Shown here in pieces: positions 5,877-9,399 of a stretch of DNA of 9,399 bases; within the stretch, counting starts at the first letter, position 1, and each line of letters begins with the position of its first letter. The stretch is taken from positions 1 to 9,399 of the forward strand of contig JBDQHL010000058.1 of NCBI GenBank assembly GCA_040264895.1. The letters run 5' to 3'. Origin of the DNA: PGYR01 sp040264895 (GTDB lineage Bacteria > Bacteroidota > Ignavibacteria > Kapaibacteriales > UBA2268). The notes beneath the pieces are model-generated. The model searched no databases, was not told where the DNA came from, and saw nothing but the letters and a program-made list of their open reading frames with translations. The translations under genes and the position numbers were made by a program.

Positions 5877-7145
5877 CTAGCTACTTTTTTTGTTTGAATA
5901 AGAGTAAATTGGTTCGGCCCCATTTTTAATTGTTTCTTTTGTAACAATACATTTGCTTACTCCATCCATATCAGGCAAGTCATACATTATTGGTAGCATC
6001 ACAAGCTCAACTCTCGAACGTAGACCTCTAGCACCAGTCTTACTTTTCATAGCTTCCTGAGCTATTGTTCTAAGAGCATCGTCCTCGAATTCAAGGATTA
6101 CACCCTCGTAAGCAAATAGTTTCTGATATTGCTTAATAACTGCATTTTTTGGTTTAGATAAGATAGAAAGCATTGCCTCCTCATCCAACGAATTTAGAGA
6201 AGTGATTACTGGCATACGACCAACTAACTCAGGTATAAATCCGAATTTGACTATATCTTCAGCAGCAACCTTGTTGAATAAATCATCTTTCTCTTCATCA
6301 ATGTTTATATCTTCATCACCTAAAAAACCAACTGTTTTATGCTTTAATCTCTGAGCAATTATATTTTCCAGACCATCAAAAGCACCACCAAGAATAAATA
6401 AGATGTTAGTTGTATCTACATAGATTAATTTTTGTTCAGGATGCTTTCTACCACCTTTAGGAGGTATTCCAGCTTTCGTGCCTTCCAATATTTTCAAAAG
6501 TGCTTGTTGTACCCCTTCTCCAGAAACATCCCTAGTTATACTCGATGATTCGCTTTTTCTACCAATCTTATCGATCTCATCAATATATATAATCCCTCTT
6601 TCTGCTGCTTTTTCATCATAATCAGAATTTTGTAGTAACGATAACAATACAGTTTCTACATCATCACCCACATAACCAGCTTCAGTAACTGTTGTTGCAT
6701 CTGCTATGGCAAATGGAACATTAAGCGAACGGGCGAGTGTTTTAGCTAATAATGTTTTACCTGTTCCCGTAGGTCCTAGCATAAGGATATTACTCTTTTC
6801 AAGTTCTACTTGATCAAACTCATTGCCTAGTTTTTTACCAGATATTCTTTTGTAGTGATTATAAACAGCAACTGATAAAACTTGTTTAGCTGTATTCTGA
6901 CCAATTACATATTCGTCTAATTTTTTCTTTAGTTTACTGGGAGTTGATAAACTTATATCTCCAACTGAAAAACCATCAGAATCCGAATTTTTAGAATTCA
7001 AATTCATTAAATCATTAGAATTTTTTACGCAAACGTCACAAATGTAAACACCATTTGGTCCTTCTATTAGTCCACTAACTTCTTTTGAATTACGACCACA
7101 GAAAGAACACATCACTTTTAACGGAAATTTTCCTTTATCACTCAT
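5877..7145 (-). CDS. clpX: ATP-dependent Clp protease ATP-binding subunit ClpX
   Basis: This is a full-length (422 residues) AAA+ unfoldase that recognises tagged substrates, unfolds them with ATP and passes them into ClpP. The N-terminal zinc-binding domain has its four cysteines at 13, 16, 36 and 39. Walker A is GPTGTGKT at 124-131, the substrate-gripping pore loop GYVG is at 157-160, and Walker B ends in D189-E190. The pore-2 region RKSESSSITRDVSGEG follows, R310 (PELVGR) is the arginine finger and R373 in GARGLR is the sensor-2 arginine. The loop that docks into ClpP reads VGF (272-274) rather than the usual IGF. The segment joining zinc domain and AAA+ core (residues about 42-66) is rich in Ser, Asn and Asp. 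The ATG overlaps the clpP stop by one base (TAATG), which implies translational coupling. Confidence 0.98.
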   Translation of the reverse strand: MSDKGKFPLKVMCSFCGRNSKEVSGLIEGPNGVYICDVCVKNSNDLMNLNSKNSDSDGFSVGDISLSTPSKLKKKLDEYVIGQNTAKQVLSVAVYNHYKRISGKKLGNEFDQVELEKSNILMLGPTGTGKTLLAKTLARSLNVPFAIADATTVTEAGYVGDDVETVLLSLLQNSDYDEKAAERGIIYIDEIDKIGRKSESSSITRDVSGEGVQQALLKILEGTKAGIPPKGGRKHPEQKLIYVDTTNILFILGGAFDGLENIIAQRLKHKTVGFLGDEDINIDEEKDDLFNKVAAEDIVKFGFIPELVGRMPVITSLNSLDEEAMLSILSKPKNAVIKQYQKLFAYEGVILEFEDDALRTIAQEAMKSKTGARGLRSRVELVMLPIMYDLPDMDGVSKCIVTKETIKNGAEPIYSYSNKKSS

Positions 7146-7762
7146 TATAGTTTCGTACCTGGAGTTAATACCTTATCAATAAGTCCGTATTCCAATGCTT
7201 CTTCGGGAGTCATATAATTATCTCTGTCAGCATCTTCCTTAATTTTCTTTGGGTCTTTACCAGTATGTTCACCAATAATTGTATATAATACATCTCTAAT
7301 TCTTAATATTTCTCTAGTGTAAATTTCGATATCTGCTGACTGCCCTTGTGTTCCACCAGATGGTTGGTGCATCATAATTCTAGAATGAGGTAATGCATAT
7401 CTCTTTCCTTTAGTTCCAGCGCACAATAATACTTGTGCCATAGACGCAGACATACCCATACAAATAGTAGAAATGTCTGGTTTGATAAATTTCATTGTAT
7501 CATAAATTGCTAAACCTGCCGTTACGCTACCACCAGGTGAATTTATGTATATATTTACATCTTTCTTAGGGTTTTGGCTAGACAAGAATAGCAATTGGGC
7601 TATCACTGAATTTGCCATGTGATCATCAATAGGACCACCTATGAAAATAATATTTTCTTTTAATAAGCGGGAATATATGTCATATGCACGTTCCCCTCTG
7701 CTAGTAGTCTCTATAATATAAGGTATAATCGAGTTATCTACTGATTGATCTATACTATCCAT
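7145..7762 (-). CDS. clpP: ATP-dependent Clp protease proteolytic subunit ClpP
   Basis: The 205-residue protein is a complete ClpP, the serine peptidase that forms a double heptameric barrel in the cytosol and degrades proteins delivered by ClpX. The catalytic triad is S107 in GMSASMAQ, H132 in RIMMHQPSGG and D181 in ADRDNYMT. The oxyanion-hole region INSPGGSVTAG and the handle-helix segment are intact. The N-terminal 18 or so residues (MDSIDQSVDNSIIPYIIE) may be partly removed by self-processing, as in other ClpP. It is the first gene of the cluster and overlaps clpX by one base. The trigger factor gene tig, which often precedes clpP, is absent; instead a long intergenic region lies upstream. 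The ribosome site is weak (AAAGAGAAAAC before ATG). Confidence 0.98.
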   Translation of the reverse strand: MDSIDQSVDNSIIPYIIETTSRGERAYDIYSRLLKENIIFIGGPIDDHMANSVIAQLLFLSSQNPKKDVNIYINSPGGSVTAGLAIYDTMKFIKPDISTICMGMSASMAQVLLCAGTKGKRYALPHSRIMMHQPSGGTQGQSADIEIYTREILRIRDVLYTIIGEHTGKDPKKIKEDADRDNYMTPEEALEYGLIDKVLTPGTKL

Positions 7763-8162
7763 TGTTTTCTCTTTTTTGGGTTTTAAAAACTTCCTTAATT
7801 AAAACATATTGATATGTAAGGACTTAGCTAATAAGGGTTACAAATAAGTTACAAAAATATGACTTTATGTATATTTACAACCCCCTATTAATCATTTTTA
7901 TCAATATCTTGATTACAAATTAAATCAAATAATTCATATAAATAAAATGATATACCTTAGTTCGATTAATGAGTAAATTTAGTGTACTCTTAGAATTTAA
8001 GATATTATATGAAAAGTCAGATAAATAAAGGTATTTTTGTCACTAATTTAAGTTTAATTGTCGTTTGTATAGCTCTAAAATTGCCGTTTAATATTCGTTT
8101 GTGTTTGTTATAGTCTTAGTTTTTGTATAATTTATTTTTTTTAACAATTAAGGAAAAAAAGA
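7763..8162. other. 400-base divergent intergenic region between clpP and a lipoprotein gene
   Basis: The region is very AT-rich and holds the control sequences of two divergent genes. A possible clpP promoter lies at 7852-7880. On the plus side AAGGA at 8150-8154 is a good Shine-Dalgarno for the lipoprotein, and TTTG boxes are frequent between 8064 and 8125, but no pair fits the consensus well. One 34-codon plus-strand frame (8009-8113) has a hydrophobic middle but no ribosome site. I see no RNA gene and no strong hairpin. Confidence 0.6.
7852..7880 (-). promoter_or_regulatory. Possible Bacteroidota-type promoter for clpP-clpX
   Basis: On the minus strand TTG (7880-7878) and TATTTTTG (7859-7852) are 18 bases apart. 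The -7 element fits TAnnTTTG fully; the -33 element is only GTTG and the spacing is shorter than at the tRNA and rplU sites. Transcription would begin near 7845, leaving a leader of roughly 80 bases. TTTG boxes are common in such AT-rich DNA, so a chance match is possible. Confidence 0.4.
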
Positions 8163-8663
8163 ATGAAATACTTAATGTTATCATTTATACTTCTTATGGT
8201 GGCTTGTGAGCCAACAAATAATCCCAGCTCTTCAGATAATGATAGAATTGATATTGAAATGGGTGGTGTTTATTCTAAATATAATGGTGGTTTATTTGAA
8301 GGTACTGAACAAACCCAAATAGGTAAAGTGTGGATATATACTGGACTTTCAGAGGATAAAAAGGACTTAGTATACAAGGAATTTGAACAAGGTTGTCATA
8401 CTGAATTCCAAGAAAAATATATCATTGCTACAGACTTTATATTGGCTGAAGACAAAGAATGGTATTACATTACAAAAATAAACGAAAGAATAAAAAAGAA
8501 CCCTGAAAATGGTGAAATGGATGGTGAGTGGACTTATAACAAAGTGGAAAATGGTTGGAAGCTTACAAGATTTATCGAGATAATAAGTTATGATGAAGAA
8601 GCAAAAACAATAACTAGAAAAACTACTAATAATGTTCATAGATGGGTTTATTCTTGGGATTAA
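8163..8663 (+). CDS. Small hypothetical lipoprotein
   Basis: The 166-residue product begins with a lipoprotein signal: MKYLMLSFILLMVAC, with the lipid-accepting cysteine at position 15 in the lipobox MVAC. The mature part starts with a Pro/Asn/Ser/Asp linker and then shows alternating hydrophobic and polar stretches (KVWIYTGLSE, EWYYITKINER, GWKLTRFIEIISYDEE, HRWVYSWD) that suggest an all-beta fold. Residues after the cysteine (EPTNN) do not match the surface-export signal of Bacteroidota lipoproteins, so an inner-leaflet, periplasm-facing location is more likely. AAGGA lies 8 bases before the ATG. I recognise no family. It is flanked by a long intergenic region and by the decayed right end, and it may be a lineage-specific gene. 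Confidence 0.75.
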   Translation: MKYLMLSFILLMVACEPTNNPSSSDNDRIDIEMGGVYSKYNGGLFEGTEQTQIGKVWIYTGLSEDKKDLVYKEFEQGCHTEFQEKYIIATDFILAEDKEWYYITKINERIKKNPENGEMDGEWTYNKVENGWKLTRFIEIISYDEEAKTITRKTTNNVHRWVYSWD

Positions 8664-8741
8664 TAAACATTAAATGAATTTGGTGTAATTATCAAAAAAC
8701 TCATATTTATTGAATATAAAAATTTTATTGATGGCTTGTAT

Positions 8742-8759
8742 TAATTAAAGGTTTAATTA
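8742..8759. repeat. 8-bp inverted repeat with 2-base spacer
   Basis: TAATTAAA is followed by GG and then its exact reverse complement TTTAATTA. It sits 60-80 bases after the lipoprotein gene and inside the open frame that leads into the small membrane protein. It could be a regulator site or a weak hairpin, but with such base composition chance is a fair explanation. Confidence 0.3.
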
Positions 8760-8824
8760 TCAATTACCATACTTTAGGAATAAAAATAATAGTCTTTGTT
8801 GTTCTTTCGGGGCTTGTAATAGGT

Positions 8825-9013
8825 TTGTTAGTGGATTACTCTAATGAAGTCAAGATTCAAAAACAAAATAGATATATAGACTCTTTACTAAAGCTAAATG
8901 AATATGATAAAGTTATAAATGAGTTAGAAATGTACTCAGATAGTAAGAATAGTTTTTATTACAATATTGCTATTGAAAAGCTTGATAGTTTAAGACACTT
9001 AAGGAAAGATTAG
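8825..9013 (+). CDS. Small membrane-anchored protein with uncertain start
   Basis: With the first ordinary start, a TTG at 8825, the product has 62 residues: a charged, helical domain (KQNRYIDSLLKLNEYDKVIN and onward) that looks like one TPR-type or coiled-coil unit. The frame, however, stays open upstream to a TGA at 8729-8731, and codons about 8780-8836 encode a clean transmembrane segment, IKIIVFVVLSGLVIGLLVDY. The real protein therefore probably starts earlier. No ATG, GTG or TTG is available there; an ATA at 8786 or 8789 sits 6-9 bases after AGGA (8776-8779). Either a rare start is used or the original start was lost. The gene ends inside the 3' end of the broken integrase on the other strand. 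I do not recognise a family. Confidence 0.45.
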   Translation: MLVDYSNEVKIQKQNRYIDSLLKLNEYDKVINELEMYSDSKNSFYYNIAIEKLDSLRHLRKD

Positions 9014-9399
9014 AAGTTTTAATAGTTTTACTTTCTAATAGGTATGTTCTATACTTTTCCATCAAATTCACATCTAAATTTGAGAAAGTAATTTCTTTCC
9101 CCCTCAAATACCTCACAAAACATTTGAAAGCCGCAATATGAAAGTTTCCTTTGCTGTAAGCTGTTTTTTTATAGTATTCTATAAATGAATTATTACTATT
9201 CTTATTCAAAAATCCAAATTCATTATTCTTTATTTCAAGTATTCTTTTAGATTGGATTGCTTTTGCTGTTTCAAGAATCTGTTTATTGTGGTCTTTTTCA
9301 ACTTGACTTAACCTTTTTTTGTCATAGATATACAAGCTAAGTGTTTCAAACTCCCTTTTACCAGATTCATAGTATTCTAAGTATAATGACTTTCTATTC
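8970..9399 (-). pseudogene. Truncated tyrosine recombinase (integrase) of Bacteroidetes mobile-element type
   Basis: The minus-strand frame is open from the right edge to a TAG at 8972-8970, about 143 codons. A TTG at 9335 is only an internal codon. The first part (RKSLYLEYYESGKREFETLSLYI) is the end of the arm-type DNA-binding domain typical of Bacteroidetes phage and conjugative-element integrases. Next come DHNKQILETAKAIQSKRILE and NEFGFLN, and then the SAM-like core-binding domain (FIEYYKKTA, AFKCFVRYLRGKEITFSNLDVNLMEKYRTYLLES). After SNLSLS, where family members continue with a QNT-type motif, the sequence changes to VLNYQAFQ and stops. The whole catalytic domain with its R-HxxR-Y residues is missing, so the protein cannot recombine DNA. 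It is a remnant of an integrated element; its N-terminus lies beyond the window. Confidence 0.75.

Noticed and set aside
8009..8113. A 34-codon plus-strand frame starting MKSQINKGIF with a hydrophobic middle, in the clpP/lipoprotein intergenic region
   Set aside because: It has no Shine-Dalgarno, no recognisable family, and its hydrophobic residues are what random AT-rich DNA tends to give. It could be a small membrane peptide, but nothing positive supports it.
8367..8639. Minus-strand frame of 90 codons, rich in Phe, Tyr and Ser, opposite the lipoprotein gene
   Set aside because: The composition is the mirror of the Glu- and Lys-rich lipoprotein codons; the plus frame has a lipobox and a good Shine-Dalgarno, so the minus frame is a shadow.

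Overview
The window reads as a low-GC chromosomal segment of a bacterium from the Bacteroidota or the wider Bacteroidota/Chlorobi/Ignavibacteria group. Four things point there: a secreted M1 peptidase with a C-terminal type IX secretion (Por) sorting domain; two promoter-like sites of the Bacteroidota form TTTTG-N20-TAnnTTTG, one before the initiator tRNA and one before rplU; a tyrosine recombinase whose arm and core-binding domains are of the Bacteroidetes mobile-element type; and a tRNA gene without an encoded CCA. A FliK-like gene remnant at the left edge hints at a lineage with flagella now or in its past, which would favour the Ignavibacteria side. That last step is inference.

Layout. 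Positions 1-932 (minus) hold a FliK-like (flagellar hook-length control) coding frame cut by two in-frame TAA codons. Its first segment directly abuts the stop of an aldo/keto reductase gene (933-1757, minus). Divergent from that is a 707-residue M1-family zinc metallopeptidase with a signal peptide and a type IX sorting tail (1836-3959, plus). A lone initiator tRNA-fMet gene (4020-4092, plus) follows, with its own promoter-like site and a strong terminator. A minus-strand terminator then closes the ribosomal operon rplU-rpmA (4244-4822).

Upstream on the same strand is a tight cluster clpP-clpX-M14/AstE-like deacylase (7762 down to 4912). clpP and clpX overlap by one base and the deacylase starts 5 bases after clpX, so the three are probably co-transcribed. 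ClpX unfolds substrates and feeds them to the ClpP protease. The deacylase could act on peptides or acyl-amino acids, but any link to ClpXP is only positional.

From 7763 to 8162 is an AT-rich divergent intergenic region, followed by a small orphan lipoprotein gene (8163-8663, plus). The right end looks like accessory DNA in decay. It holds a small membrane-anchored protein frame without an ordinary start codon upstream of its hydrophobic segment (to 9013, plus), converging on the 3' end of a tyrosine recombinase that enters from the right edge and stops before its catalytic domain (8970-9399, minus).

I see no CRISPR array, no complete mobile element and no convincing new multi-gene system. 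The most unusual items are the stop-interrupted FliK-like frame and the broken integrase beside the start-less membrane protein.
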